This document shows, piece by piece, positions 1 through 14,800 of a DNA stretch of 64,000 bases (positions are counted from its first letter, which is position 1; every line of letters starts with the position of its first letter). The DNA lies in assembly GCA_013398615.1 (NCBI GenBank), contig VZSR01003807.1:3998307-4062306 (forward strand). Reading direction: 5' to 3'. Source of the stretch: Brachypodius melanocephalos (lineage: Eukaryota; Chordata; Aves; Passeriformes; Pycnonotidae). Under the pieces are notes generated by a model. The model made no database searches and had not been told where the DNA came from. It saw only the letters and a program-made list of their open reading frames with translations. The translations under genes were made by a program, and so were the position numbers.

Positions 1-1383
1 ATGTTTGTGTATTGGGCACTGCACAAACTCACAGTAAGGCAGTCTTTGCTGCAAGGGGCTTGCACTGCAGCTTGGTCCACTAGTAAAAAGTAGAAGAAGA
101 GAGAAGAAAACAGACCATCACAATTTTATCAGAGGGAGGAGAGGAAACCAAAGCTGAAAGAGTTAAACCATGGACAAAGACAAGAGAAAGAATAGGCAAT
201 GAAACTGGTTGGAAGTGAAGGAACTGGGAAAAAGGAATGGCAAAACGTTTGGCTTGATCTGCAGAGGAGTTAATCAGGGCCATAGTACAGCCCAGGAGCA
301 ATGCCAGCCAGCTTTGCCTCCTTGCTTTTGCTTTAAATGCACTCCCTGCATCAGCCAGCTCTGCCTTTGGGGTCAGAGAGATGGGCCGGTACGTGCAGAG
401 CAGATGTTGAGCTGTGTGATCCTGAAGAGAAAGATTGTGTTAGATCAAGATCATACCAATGTCTGGGCCAGAAGGTGCAAAAGCAAGCAATTATTTTGGC
501 TGACTGCTTGATACATAAAAGATGCAATCTTGGTCACAAAGTAGGGGTACAACAAATTTTGCAGTGATACTTTTATTCCAAGCCTCAGACTCTACTGCAA
601 CTAACCAAAATGTGATTTGTGTTTTTTCTACCCAAGCTCATGTATGAATTTAATATACATGATCAGAACACTTGTGAGAAGTGCCAAGATGAGGATTTTG
701 GAAGGCAAAACTGAAAATTTAACCACAAGAGAAACCCAGCATAAGCAGGGCCTTTAATGTGCCTCATTCAGGTAGAGGGGCCACAGAAATCGGTGCAGAG
801 GGGCTGCAGCAGTTTGCCTCTCCCAGGCACCTGCTGCTTCCCCTCTGGGTTCAGTGTTTTAGCAATGCTGGCAATTCCTGGCAGCTGTGGTAGTGCCTGT
901 GCATTGGCCAATTGCTGAGCTTTTTGAAGTTTCACCTAAAGGACATTTATTGATTTTATGTTTCTTATGTTTTCCTATTTTTTTTTCTCTTTTTTTCCCT
1001 TTTTTTCCTCTTATTTTTTCATTTTATTATAATAGATTGGAAAGCAAGGTATGGAAAGCAAGAAGTAGCAAAGGGAAATAAGTGACATTCCTTTCTGGGT
1101 CATGGAAACCAGAAAAGTTGCCAATTTGTTGGCAAATATGCAAGGAACTGAATCTAAGCACATTCATTTGATGTTGCAAACAGGATTCAAATGCTGCATT
1201 AGGCTTGTGACTTCTCTTTTGACTTCTACTATCCATAATTCATTATTGGTTGCATGTGACTCATTGGTGAAGTCATATGTATTACTTCTGCTATGTAGTG
1301 GGTTTATCTAAAACTGGTTTATTAAAAAAAGTCTCCCAGAAATGCCAGAAAAAAAGAAACATATTTTGCAAATGTTGGTAGGG

Positions 1384-1422
1384 AAAAAAAAAGAAAAAAA
1401 AAAAAGAAGAAAAAAAAAAAAA
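1384..1422. repeat. A-rich low-complexity tract
   Basis: Long A runs are broken only by single G residues. Translated on the minus strand it gives runs of Phe, which is an artefact. Confidence 0.85.
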
Positions 1423-1963
1423 GGGTAAGTTGAGCAAGGATGGGTCTTGTATGGGTAAAATATCTGGAAATATTTTATTTCCTTTTCCACTCACATCCTG
1501 TCAAACTATGCAATTCAGCCAGAGAGAGACCAGGCAGAAGGGATGCAAAGGTTATGTCTGATACAGATAAACTTCTCTTTTATCTCTTTATGGTCTCAGT
1601 TTCTGAGCTGTAATTTGAACCGGAGATCAAGTCAATGTAACAAAGGCACAAAACAATAGTCAGACTTTGGTAGGCACAGGCCCTGAGATTCAGTTTCCAA
1701 ACTTTCCAGTTTGTTGCTAGCATCAGATGTCATAAGCTCTACCTCTATTTTTTTAAAAGGGTTCAGTGGTCTGAAGGGCACATAAGAATACCAGTGACAA
1801 ATGACAGCATGCAGGTAGTTCATTTTTCTTGCTCTTTTTTGCCTCCTTTCTCCATTTATCAGCTTCTTTTGTAGATTCGAACTTGTGTCTTCACAAGCAC
1901 CTTTATTTGACAGTGCACAGCAGAGAAACAGCATTTCACAACTTGGCCTCAGCCTTTCAGAAA

Positions 1964-2006
1964 GAGGGAGAGGGAGAGGGAGAGGGAGAGGGAGAGGGAG
2001 AGGGAG
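1964..2006 (+). repeat. (GAGGGA)7 hexanucleotide microsatellite
   Basis: Seven GGG runs recur at exact 6-bp spacing from 1966 to 2004, each separated by AGA. This is a polypurine mirror repeat and satisfies the G3-N3 pattern for G-quadruplex formation on the plus strand. Confidence 0.95.
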
Positions 2007-5000
2007 TAGTTTGGGCTTTGCAAACCATATTCACCACACAGGTGCAAATTCACATAGACTGTCATCACCACGCCTTAACTCTGGAGTGATCCAGGAAAGC
2101 CTTACCTTAATGTAAGCATGCGCCAGGCACCATTCAGCAAGATGGCCAACATGCAAATGAAAGATAAATAAATGACAAACTGCCACAGCTTCGGCTTGCA
2201 GAGTGTCAGGTAGCTCTTGGAAAGTGTTTAGAACTTTCCACTTCAGGCAGTTTCCATGGAGGCTGAGGGATTTCAGCATGGGCAGAGTAGGTCTGTCACT
2301 TTGTAATATTGAGCCTTAGAGATCAAAGGGAGTGAGGAGCTGCACAGCCCCAGGGCTGTGGGAGCTTTGTCCATCTGAGAGCCACACACTCAGTAGGCAT
2401 GGCTGTGGCAGTAACTCCTGCAGCCCTTTGTTTTTCTGTGGCAGATAAATGGAGGTTCCAGGCCCTCTAGAAGCATTCCTGAAAAAATCCAATTGTCTCT
2501 GTCATGCTTAAGGATTGAATTCTTATTTTTAAGTTTATTGTCCTGAGGAAAACCCTCCTCCATCTTCACAGTGCAAGCAGTATGTGAGCCTAGAGATCAC
2601 TTATGGTATAGAAAACAGTATTGTGGCAATAAAGACAGGTTTGTTGACATCTACTGTGACACACAAAAGCAAAAATTTCTACTTGTTACCCCTGCTTTTA
2701 ATATTTGTACTACTTTATGCCAGATGGACAGGTTTCATTGAGAAGAGATGCATTTATTAAAGCTGGTGTATTTATCTTAGTGAATATTTACATGTATGTG
2801 TTTCCATAGCAGCTGTGTATATGACAGACTAAGTAATTCAGTTTAAAAGCCCAAAGAGAGCACAAGAGGCAGCAAAAACAATTCCCCAGGCCTCAGCGGA
2901 ACCAACATCACCCCCTTTAGTCACTCTGATACCCAGTAACTTTCTAACTTCATGATACAAACATATTACACAGATGTGGGTGCTTTTATGTGGCTTCTCT
3001 TCAGAAGGTTTATGTGACTGTCTCTCAGGTTAGGGCTTACTCACGTCCTGCCCTGCCTGCAGATCCCCAGGGGTGTGCCAAGCCTCCAGTGTCTGGAATT
3101 TGCCATTTACTTGTGTAGGAGGCACCATGGGATCTGGACTTCTATGCAAGAGTAGTGGGCTGTGGGATAGCCTGTGACAATGACACTCCTCTCCTCTGCA
3201 CTGCTGCATGCTGACACTGACTGTGTGCAACACTTCAGGCTGAGAAGCTTGGAAGTTCACTAAATGGAGTTGCAGAGAAAGGAGTCAAGAGAAAGAGAGG
3301 GAAAGAGAGATTTAACAGTGCCCAGTGGAGATGCCTTACTAAACTAATAAAAACCCAATAAACAGAAGAGCTGCTAATTATCAAAAGGAGTTAAGCAATG
3401 AAAAGTGGCAGAAAGCCAAGCAGCAATACTGAGCCTCTTAATGCAAAGAGAAAGTACTCAGCAAACACACAGTTTGTAATGCAAAATGGAGGGACAGATC
3501 ATATTTTAATATTATTTGCATTGTATTAATAATCTTCTGTGCATTTTTTCTGACTGAAGATATTTATGTACATCCAGTGGATGAAGGATGATCACAGAAG
3601 TTATTTTGTTTCAAATATATTCTTTGAAGCCAAGTGTTTCTCCCTTGGAAATAAAAAACAGCCTCTAAAAGTATTTAAAAATGCAAAGGGAAACTACTTT
3701 CCATAAGTCTGAACTCCAGGGCTATAGTATGAGGAGAACATGCAGATATTATCAGGAAAAAGAGCAGGTGCCACAGAAGAGAAACGTTACACAAAGACTT
3801 GCATCCCTGGCTCCCGGGACTCCAGGATAGTGCCCCAAGTCACTGGTCACCATGGTTACAGACAGATGTGAAAGCTCCCTTTGAACAGACCATCGGCTGC
3901 TGCTGTTAGTGAGGCCCCCAGAGAGGCAGTGAAAGGGGGGAGACAGCGGCAGCCTCTCCTCAGCCTGCAGAGGAGGATGCCCGTGGTGGCTCTGATGAGA
4001 TCCCCTGCTGATGAGCAGAAACTGTGCTGTAATGCACAGGCTGAGGCAGGGCTAGTACAAATCGTCCCTGAGAAGCAGATCTCATGCAAAGGCAGGGAAC
4101 AAAGTAGGCGTTAATGTGCAGCCACTGGCACTCGAGGCAGCATCCATAGCAAAGAAGCCATTTCCTTCCGAGGTGGGGCTGAAATGGAGGGAATGACTGA
4201 TTGCCATAGGGCCACATCCCAGTGCAAACCAGTTCTCTTTTTGGCCTGTACTCCACATCATTTAGTGTTTACACGACAAAAGGGTCCAATCAGCACAGCA
4301 GCATGCAGAAACCTGGAGGTTCCTGAGTTAAAGACTCTTTGGCACAAACTATTGCTCTGACCCCAAGTGTGGGCAGGCAAAAATGAAATTAAATCCAATG
4401 CAACTGGAGTGAATTTCACCCTATTATAATGCTGTTTTTTGGAAGGAATCACTCCAAGTGATACTCCCTTGATTCTATTATTTGCCCTGTGAGTCAGGAA
4501 GCTTGCACTCCACTCATGACACTGTGCCCATTTTTCCCCAGGATATGTCTGTGTATTCGTGTGGATATCATACATCATTTTGCAAATTGCTCTAGCTGTA
4601 CTTTTGGGTAAATATACCATTAACAGTTTTCCTAGTCTTGTTACTGACTTGGCTAACCATTAACAAAATCATCCTTTTTACAAAGTCCATGAAGTGTCTG
4701 TGAGCACAAGGTGCAATGTTCTTCTCTTCAGCACACCAGGCTCCAGTCTTCAAAGAGGCAGGTGATGAGCTGAAGACTCCTGAAATTTTTGTTTGCACAT
4801 GTAAACTAGAAACACTTAACTCATTGCTTTATGCAAGATTTCCAGACTCTTGGGGCAACTCTTTTTCTACTCCTACATAAACCCCCAGTAGGTAAAGAGG
4901 GGCTTTGGGTACTATTTTCATGAACTATATTTGGGCTTCTCCAGCTTCCTGTGTACTGCAGAAAATTGTTGATCACTATCTTTCACCACAGAAAGCAAAC

Positions 5001-8000
5001 TGTGGGCAAACAGCAGCCAGGGCAGGCCAGCTGGTATGAAGTGATCTGTCAAGAGATGAATAGGCTGTTTTACTAAGGGGAAAACCACCGTGGTGAAGAT
5101 AACAGAAGGTCCAAAAACTAAGGAGTGATTTCAGTAATTAGATTTTAAAGGAACATAACATAGTAAGCAAAGATGTATAAGAAGAGACATCTAGAGGGAA
5201 AGAAAGCAAAAATATATTTTCTGGGAAAAGCAGAGTCTCTTGCATGGGTACTCCTGCACCTGTAGACATAATCTGAATTTTGACTCAGCCCTGTAATCAA
5301 AGGGCACTGCCAACCATGTCCAGTGAATTAACAAATGTTGGCGTGTTTGGAAGGAAGAGCTGCATCACTACAATTATTTCTGATGGCACTATTTGCCTAG
5401 AAGGCACATGCCTAAAAACGCCTCCTTGGCACGTCAATGGAAATGAGTAAGAGCTTGACTCATGGACCTTGTCTTGAGGACCCACCTCATGAAGAAGCTG
5501 CATTCTGTCTTGCTTAAGAGTGTATTTGAGGAGATTGTTTTGGGAAAAAAACCTGTGACATCTTCTTCCCTGAGGAGGAACCTAATACAGGCTTTCATAT
5601 CTCATAATCATCCACACGCATTTCCCAAGTCTTCCAAAAATGTTTTTCTATATTGTGTGGCAACAATTCATGGACTAACCACCTAGGGAGGGGAAAAGTG
5701 AAACTTTGGAAGAATCTACGTGCCTTATGGCTGTGTCACTAGCTGATCTTAGAACCATCAAAAGGGGATGGAATCTTCTGCCTTGCCCCAGCCTTCTCCT
5801 CCTTCCTCCTCTTCTGGCCCTCATGGCTAGCCCAGCTCCCTGACCAGTCACACAAGCAGCAGACAGCAGAATGGAGAGCAGGGGACTGGGCAGTGGGAGG
5901 GGCATGGAGAGGAAGGAAGCCCTCTCCTGCTGTCAGGGAGATGTTGTAACAACTTTGGCACCACGTACGGCTTTCGGTGCTGAGAAGTGTGCAAACACTT
6001 TCGTAAACATTGGTATGAAAGAAATAGCTGGGGTCACAGGGAAGTCACTTCTCTTTCTAAGTACCTTCGGTTGCCAAACTCGTAAGTAGCATATCAATTG
6101 TTGTGAAAGAACGTTGCCTTTCAAGTTGCAGGCTACATTTTAAGTCCAAGATGATAAACCTCCATAAATGTACTTAAAATTTGCCTTCAAGAGAGGAGGA
6201 TGTTCTACCACCTAGAGACTGCACCAGATACACTTCCTGACCCCTTTCTCAGTGGGAAGGCAGGTGCCGCCTTCTTCCTATAGTATGTGTTCCTAGCCAT
6301 AAAACAGGCGAGGCATTTGTCATTCAGAAAAGAATAAAGAATGTTAAAGGCAAGAAAAGAAAACCCAAGCCATAATGCAGGCAGTAAAGTCGTGAGTCAC
6401 CCTTAACAAATTCGTCTGCTGTTTTGTGACTAATGCATTAAATTATGTAATTCACGAATGTCCAGACCTTTAGGATTTTACTAAAAGCTATTTGCTGATT
6501 TAGAGATAGAGACAGCAAAACGATGTGAAAAAGCAGGGCCTTTTGGAGAAAGGGAAGCAATAAGCACTAATGGATTTATTGTGCAAAAGCCCACGTGGCT
6601 GAAGAGCTATGCACATACACGCACATCTGGCTGCTTCAGCTGTCAGTAGTCATGAATGCAGCTTGCTGATGCCAAACAAAAATCTGTGCCAACACAATAA
6701 GTTATCTGTTCATTTTTATAATGTAAGTCTCAAGATATTAGCCACAACTGTAGCAACAACAGAAAACAAACAGCTAAGTTTTCCAAGAGAAAGTTAAATT
6801 TGTACCAAGTGAATCAAAGTCCACACTAAACAACTCAGCTAATAGGTTGGCAGAGCTTACCTACTGAGTCACAGAGGCACTGCTCCAACATCTACAAGAA
6901 AAAAGCTGGGATATCACTGCCAAAACAGAGGAAAAGCTCATTCCCTTTCTGATCCACGTCTCTGGCCCCTGAATATAGGTCAGAAGCATGCTTACCTTTG
7001 TTACTGCATATACTCAGCACATTGCAATGCCAACTGCATTTAAAGAAAATGTAACCTCAGAGTTAGAGACACGTAAGGACCAAATTTTTATCTGCAAAAA
7101 CCAATAAAACCCAAAGTTGTGAGGAGGGCACATGTGGTAAGTGAGTAGAAATCATCAAATAGTTTCACCTTAGGTAAATAAGCTAAATCTCTGCCCAGCA
7201 ATATAGACAAGTGCATGTAAGAAAACATTTGTCTGGTGCCTGCAAGTGAAAGGAACAATTTAACTGAACTCTGGATGCAGGTACTTGGCTATTGGGATGC
7301 AGTGCCAGGACTCAGAATTATTTATCTTCCTTTCACTCTGTTCATTAGCACCCAGTACTTTTCATGCTCTAGGCTGTTGTCTCAGCAATGTCAATTTGGA
7401 TTGGCTCACCCCTAGTTTCATAATATTTAATTATCTTTCATAAAAGCCGAACTCTTGCATTTATGCGGTCAGTGAAGAAACTCCACTTCCCCCTTAAATG
7501 TTACTCATATCCTCAGAGTTGCAGGTCAAAACACAGAAAATGAAAGTGCTATAGTCTCAGAAAATAGAAGGCTAAAAAAAAATCTTAATATTCAGTATGA
7601 CAAGTTTTAAAGCAAATACTATATATTTTTATGGGAAGACTGATACATGGCTTTTGGGTCTTTGGTATGACAAGCATAATTTTACATAGCCTTCTTCCCA
7701 TGGCACTGAGCAGGAGCTAAATAATTCTCAGTGTTCTGAGGCTGGTTAACATCACACACAATACAGCAGAATTTTACACCAGAAAGATGGCTGATGACAC
7801 GTGTCTATTTTATAAAAAATGAGTTTACCATAAATATATGATTCCTTAAAAATTCCACATTGAATTCTAAAATATAACACTCTATCTTTAAAAATCACAC
7901 TCTTAAAAGAAAATGCAGTTCTGGGAAAGCTCTTGGAAAAAAAATCAGTATGCTTCAAAAATTATGTTAAGAAGGCATCTTGTTCAGCAGTTATTAAAAG

Positions 8001-8732
8001 TAATGATTTCCAACTAATTCAAAAAAATTCCTTACAGATTGCACGATTCTTTCTTGATTATCATCTTACTTGGAATAAACCAGGAAATGCTACAGAAAAA
8101 AAAAGAAAAAAAGAATATTACACTGTCAATTTTAATGGGGAAATTGTATTTTCAGTTGATTATTTGCAAGGAAAAGATTAAATGGATTTGCAACTTGTTT
8201 TTAAAGGACAAATGAGATCATTTTACACATTTCTTTTTCTTCTAAGTAGAGGGGCTCTGTGGAGGCACGTCTTGCAAGTGTGCAGCATCTGGTTCTGATA
8301 ACAACCGTGGGCACCCACAGAATCTGCCATTTTTAGATCAATGTGGTACATTTAACACAACAGGGCACATCAAATGAGAAGCAGGATATATTCATCTCAG
8401 CACAGAGTGGGTAGGTTGAGATGGGTTAAATGAAGCTCTGATTCTATACATGGAACATTTTAATTATGTGTTATGCTTTGAATATAAAAGAAGACCTGGT
8501 TTACCCAACATTTATGCAACATTTTTCCTCATTAAGAATTTATTAACAGTTTCATCAGCACTGAAATCACAATAAGGAGAGGAAAACCTCCCCCCCCCAG
8601 TCCATTTAAAACCATTAATTAGCTGGGCAATCTGATTGTTCATTCACAACAGCTGTTGCCTCCTTGGGGTTTCAGTGATCAGCTGCGGAAACAAATGCAC
8701 ACTGGAACATATTGAAATAAGAGAAAATTGAG

Positions 8733-8816
8733 GTTTTGTTTATTTGTTGTTGTTTGTTTGTGGGGTTTTGGTTGTTGTTGATTTTGTTTGTGTTTGTTTG
8801 TTTGTTTGTATTTTGT
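8733..8816. repeat. GTTT/GTT-rich simple repeat
   Basis: Imperfect GTTT and GTT units run for about 84 bp with a TGGGGTTTTGG interruption. It is low complexity. Confidence 0.85.
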
Positions 8817-11800
8817 GAAGGAAATAATCCCAAACAATCCTCAAAGATAGAAAAAATTCATGAAGGCATCAGGTACATAAACCTGCCCAGTCAAAATTTA
8901 CTTTAGTTTTCCTGAGGAGCATTTAGAATGCTGAAAATGTCTCCTGCTGCTGCATGATTTCCTTCCCTAACAAAGAACATGGAGTGCTTTTCTGAGTCAC
9001 AGCCATGTGGAGCTTTACTGTATACTGCAACTCTTTGTTTGATTCATAATTATCCAACAGGATTTACAGCTTTGGCCTCTGTTCCCCCTGAAAGAAGTGG
9101 GAGCCATGTTATTGATTTCAAGGGGCGGCGAGTGTCAGCAGCTTTTCAATCCATGGCAACTACATACATGCAAGAACACACCCCTTTGGACTCCAGTTAC
9201 TTGACTAAAAGTTAAATGTACAAGAAAATAGTGTATCTTTATCTACCCCTCACTTCCTGCTGCCAGCGAAGACAGGCACTGACAGCACTGACTGCAATTT
9301 CCCTTTTTGTCTTAAGACACCAGCTCTTACACTGCTACACCCTCTACAGAGAACCAGATGCTGTTATTGGCACTGTGCTACTGCCTTGGGTTGAGAGGAC
9401 TTTTGAACCAAGAAGGTTTCAGATCTGAAGTCCTTGGAAGGACAATGACCTTAATTTTCCTTTGAACAGAGGCTGACTAATTCAATTCTTTTGCACACCA
9501 TGACTGAGGAATAGTGGTAATTTCAGCCAAAATTCACTAGCCAGCTGGTGTAAATCACACAATGTCAATGACATATCTTGCTTTTAATGTAATTTAAAAA
9601 GTGGTCTGCTCATGCAGTCCTTGCATTCATGCCTTAGCTGGAGGAGGAAATACTGATGAGGATAGATTTTTCATTTCTGTTCCAGAGGGAACGTGAGTCA
9701 CTATAATAAAATCCCAATCTATCCTTCCCTCAGAGCAGGTGATCACAGTTCCAGGAAATCTTTTTTGTCATCCCTTATTAGTAGCTGGAGATCACTGAAA
9801 ACCTCTGAAATCTCATCTCTTAACTCAAGGCCATATAGCTGGTGAGTCACATTTTCATCAAGCGCCTCTAATGAGCAGGGTTAGAATACAGTCAACATAT
9901 TTGAAAATAAACTGAGTCCCAAAATTACTTTCCAAACCCTAACTACTGACCTACCTTCTGTGAGAACTTCCATAGGAAAAGTGTGTCCACTTGTTCCTCC
10001 TTCATCACAGAGTAGACAGAAAGAACTGTTTCAGCCTTCAAAGGACCAGTGATTTGTTCCCAGAATTATGAACTCCAGCTTTTAAAAGCAAGCTTTATGA
10101 AAGAGTCTGATGTTTGCTGATATTACCTTATTTTTATATAGTAAAATCAGAGGCTTAGAGAGCTTGTCAATCAGTGCCTTTTAAGAACTCATAATTTTAA
10201 ATTTCCCATCATTCTACAGGCTGAAATATTTTCAATATAAATAATATAATAATTTTTAATATAAAATTGTTCCTAATTATTCTGAGATTTAAAGTATAAG
10301 AGCTGAATATACTATTTGGTTTCTTTTTAAACAGAGAACAGAAATACCCATGAGCACGATTATACATTCTCTTCCTGATCCCTGTCGAATAATGCAAATT
10401 GACTTTGATCTTTTCTAGCTTCTGTAGGTAGCTCTGTAGGTGAGTATGTTGGGTATTTTTATCAATTCTGTATGAAATCTGCAAGTCTGATTTCTGCAAA
10501 ACAGAAAGCAGCTAATTATGATTTTGCTGCCTTTCATATTTGCTTGAGTTTTCAATTCTGAAATTACTTGGAACCAAACACCTTGTGATACACTTATTCT
10601 GTCCAAGAAAAACCCATCACCTCCCTTGTAGATCCCTGCCCTGATTCTGAGACCGTCTAGAAAACACTGTCTCATCTCTAGTCCCATTATTTTTCTATAT
10701 TATGAAGAGGAAGGAGACCTATTTTCTTCAAAAGGAGAATTAATCTAAAGTGCATAATAAACTGTTGCTACTCTCTTGTGAAGCACTGGAGGTTATTACA
10801 GTTTTTTCACATGCTCTGATAGAACAGTTTATGTTGCTACCATGATTCTGTTACTCACTCAGCAGGTTTTAGAGTTTGTTTTACAAATACATTTGCTTCC
10901 AGTTGCCAGCCTAATCTCTGAAACAGAATATTCTACAAGTGCAATTTGCAAAGAAAACAAAGAAAGATAGCATTTTACTCTCAAGCAAACAAATAATGTT
11001 AGGCATTAATGAAATAATTTAGGCATTAACTAGTGTGAGAAATTTTGTCTTTTAAAAAATATTTAGTTGTTCAAAGTAAAAAAGAATAACATCTAATCAC
11101 AAAAGGAGATAAAATTATTTGGGATATTGATGAGAAGGAACTAGACATATTATTTTTCCAAGAATATTTGCTCCTGATAGTGCCCAGTAACCTCTTGCCA
11201 GTGAAGGTGTCTTATGTACATGCCCAAGCAGGAGCATTGACAAGTCATGCTGTGCCTTAATGTTTGAACTTTCACTGTTTATCTGTTTAATAATATGCAA
11301 ATCCTGCCTGAGTTATCTGAGGCCACGGTAGCCAATGAGACCACAGAAGTTGCTCAGGCAGGCATTTAGTCTTCTTATTCAATTCAAAACTTCCAAAGTT
11401 TGAATCCAGACCTGGCCAACAACAGCAGCTTCAAGTGAACTCCTAACTGAGGCCCTTAGGAGGAAGAATGGAGTAGAACTGAAGACAAAGACCCTGCTAA
11501 GATATTGAGAGGAAACCTAGTCACTAAGAGAGAGAAAGTGTGAGCTTTTATTTTCCTTAAACTCTCACTTCTCTGAATATTTTAATATATCCCTTTGCAG
11601 GGATAAATACAACCCATAGTATTTAAATGGAGGGGAAAAGAAAGATATCCACAGAACAGCTGTCAATGAATGATGCAGAAAATAAACACCTACTCTATGT
11701 ATGCAAGCCTGTAATTGTACAATCTCCCACTGGGATTGTTGTTAACTGGACAGAGGGAAAAAGAAAACAAGGAGGAAAGAGTAAGCACAAGATTTTGTCA

Positions 11801-14800
11801 GCCAGGTTTCTAGAAAATTGTTGATGAGATAGGAAGATCTTTGACTGTGAATTGTGCCTTTAAGCCCAGCATGAGGATAATTCTGCCCTCCTGTATACCA
11901 GCTAAACACAAAGTCACTCAATTTCATTTGAGTGATTTAGACAGCCTCTGCAGAGAGCAGGAGTTGATCAAATGTGAGTCAGTGTGTTTGCCTGCTGCTG
12001 TCAGCCCCAGAGGAAAAGTCTCATAGCTGCTGAACTTCCTGGAGCTTCTGAAGAGCTGTGGTTGGTAAAAAGTGATCAGCCCTAGAGATGAACTCAAGAT
12101 GACTTATTCTGGGATTTTACAAAAGACAGTGCAAGAGAAGGAGTACAGTCCAGAGGGGCCAGTGATAAGCAGAAATACAGATGTGCTTGGAGTGATCTTC
12201 TGACAGGTACAGGAACAGCCCAACAGCACAGAGTATAGCAGCTGATCTTGCAACTATCTATGAGTTCCCAGGCTGGTCCTCAGCGACCTCGCAGGCAGTG
12301 GTTCCGTCACCACAAGATCCAACTGAAGAGGTTTCCTGCACCCAGAGAGTCATCCCTTCCTCTCCTGCAGAAGGTGATGCTGTCACCAGCACAGGTTCTC
12401 TCAGACACAGCTCAGAGTCCCGTCACACCCACTGAATCAGCTGCAGCAGGGAGGGAGAGAGGAAAATTTTAAGACAGATTTGTCATCACATGTTTTTAAC
12501 ATGAGGGTACAAACTTAGCTGCTCTGCAGTGCAAATCCATGCAGCTCTGGAGTCTTGCTGTGTTGACATTCACACTTGACAAGCTAACTCAAGATGAGTT
12601 CCCTTGGGCAGCAGTTTATTTGGATTAGTGCTGCAGTGGCAGCAAGCACTGGAGTGCTCTCACTGGGCTTTCATTCTTGAACATGAAGTACATTGTGGGG
12701 AGCACACCTATTTTATTAAAGCATAAGATTTCTTCTTTCTCTTCCCACATTCAGTGAAAAGTACTTGCTTTATCCACAGGCTTTGGACTCCATTTTTATT
12801 TACCATGGACTACTAACTCTTCAGGTCTTACAAATTACACGACAGATGTTGCTATTATATGTGTCATACCCAACAGCCTGAGCACTGTTAAATGAAATTA
12901 TGAAGGTATCAGACAAAAAACTAAAGGTAAATACACGCAGTAGGTCATGCTAATAAACTTTTGGACATGGAATGATCACTACACATGGAGTTACGTAGAA
13001 TATTTAAGGAATTAGAATCAGTCGGTTTCTGTAATGAATGGAAAGGCTGCAGATTTATAGTCCTGCTTTATAAAAGAATCGCTTTTCAAGATATACTGAA
13101 ACCAAAAATGTCATACATATTGATGTAAAAGAGGAAAGTATCATGATGTCACCATATATAACTTGATGTGCATTAGGAAAACATGGTCTGCATCTAAAAC
13201 GAATAGCTTCTATGCATGACTCCTGTGAATAGCACTTGAAATCATGACACAGACTGATTCAATATACATGAAATCCACCACCACATCCTAAGAGTTGCCT
13301 TCTGTCTCTTTTCAGCCAGAAAAATGTCAGACCATTAGAAACTGGTGCTTTTCTGTTCTGGTGGAAGTACACAGACAGAGGTTGTGGCTCACAAAAAGGG
13401 GAAAGCTTCTTCAAGCTCTCAACCATGCATTATAACATAGATAGAAAAAAAAAATTCAAATGCTGAAAAAATATAAACAAAACACTGAAATGCTCAAACG
13501 ACTTTGCTTTCACAGGTGTGACAAGTTATACCTGTAAACATAACCCCCAGTACTTATCCAGACTTCTATGAGAAGGTGCAGTGACTATGGAGGAGAGGTC
13601 TGATGGCTCTAGGCAGGTCACAATGGCTAAAGATGCCATTATTTATGGGTCTTAGGGGTGTCCAAATTGAGAAGTGGTAATCTAGTTCTGCTTAATCTAA
13701 TTACTGCATCTAAATAGCTGCTTAGATGTCGGATAAATCCTTCCCAGAAAAGAAAAAAATAATATTTTTATGGTTTTACTGTGTAATTTTCTTCTGGCCA
13801 TGATGTTCTGTGGTGTGCACATCTGCATGCTGACCATGAACTTATTTTGTGTCACTGAACAGCAAAAAGAGGGTAACAGCCCTTCCTTTTTCACTTTTTA
13901 TCTCTAGTAATGGACAGAGTTGGACTATCTGTGAGCCAGCTTGTTTTCAGCCACAAGAGGAAGCAGAATACTCTAATACTCTAAAGCAGGAACAGAGAAC
14001 ATATAGATAACCAACTTCTACCACCCATTATAGGCCATTTGGACCTTGGTACAGGAGCATGTTGCTGGAGAAATTCCCCAAGACCACTTTCAAAATTAAA
14101 ACTGCGAGTTCACAAACAGTAACTCTTTTCTTCCTCTCTTTGTTTGCCCCATACCTGTGTATTCCACCACTGATGTCTCCTCACTATCTGCAAGTAGATT
14201 TGCATGCACTTTTAAAATTGAGGTTTCAGATTAATATCATGGGAAACGTAAATTTTTACATCTGGAGCAAGAAACCAGATTTGAGGCAATGTATGAAAAA
14301 CCCTAAAACTTCAGCTACTGGCAAAGCATGATACTACTCAGGAAGGAAGTTTTTCCCTAAGGTACTGAGCCAAATTTTTTAATGACGTACATAAATGAAG
14401 GAAAGAACCCTGTGATTCAGTACATCATTATTAAATGTATATCTGACAGCATATATGCAGACAGACTTGTTATATATATTTTTCAAACCCATGTTTTTTG
14501 TTTAATATCATGGTTTTCTTCAAGAAAAAATGAACTCTAAAATACATGATATCTGTTACAAACTCAAATTGTTAATAATTTAGTTAGTAAAAGTCATCCA
14601 AAGCCAATAAAACCCATTAACTCTTTCCCCCCCTAAAGATAATAAGCATTCTATTAATATGTGTGACAATACAAGGTAAATGTCTGTTTTCTTTTAACTA
14701 TTAGAAAGATAGCCAAATCTCTGAAGATTTCTCTTTTAAAGACAGTGATAACTTCATTCCTGAATTTTTTCATCACTTCTCAGAGTTTACCAGAGACAAA

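Larger units (their letters stand above)
1..8732. other. Intergenic, no gene recognised
   Basis: No open frame here looks like a known protein or has supporting splice sites. The stretch holds a T-rich tract (about 970-1024), an A-rich tract (about 1384-1422) and the GAGGGA array (1964-2006). An AT-rich block with homeodomain-like TAAT cores lies at about 6385-6520. Confidence 0.7.

Noticed and set aside
1829..2089. Open frame with Gly-Glu repeats
   Set aside because: The repeats are just the translated GAGGGA microsatellite.
4258..4620. 120-codon minus-strand open frame
   Set aside because: No recognisable motif and no supporting context.
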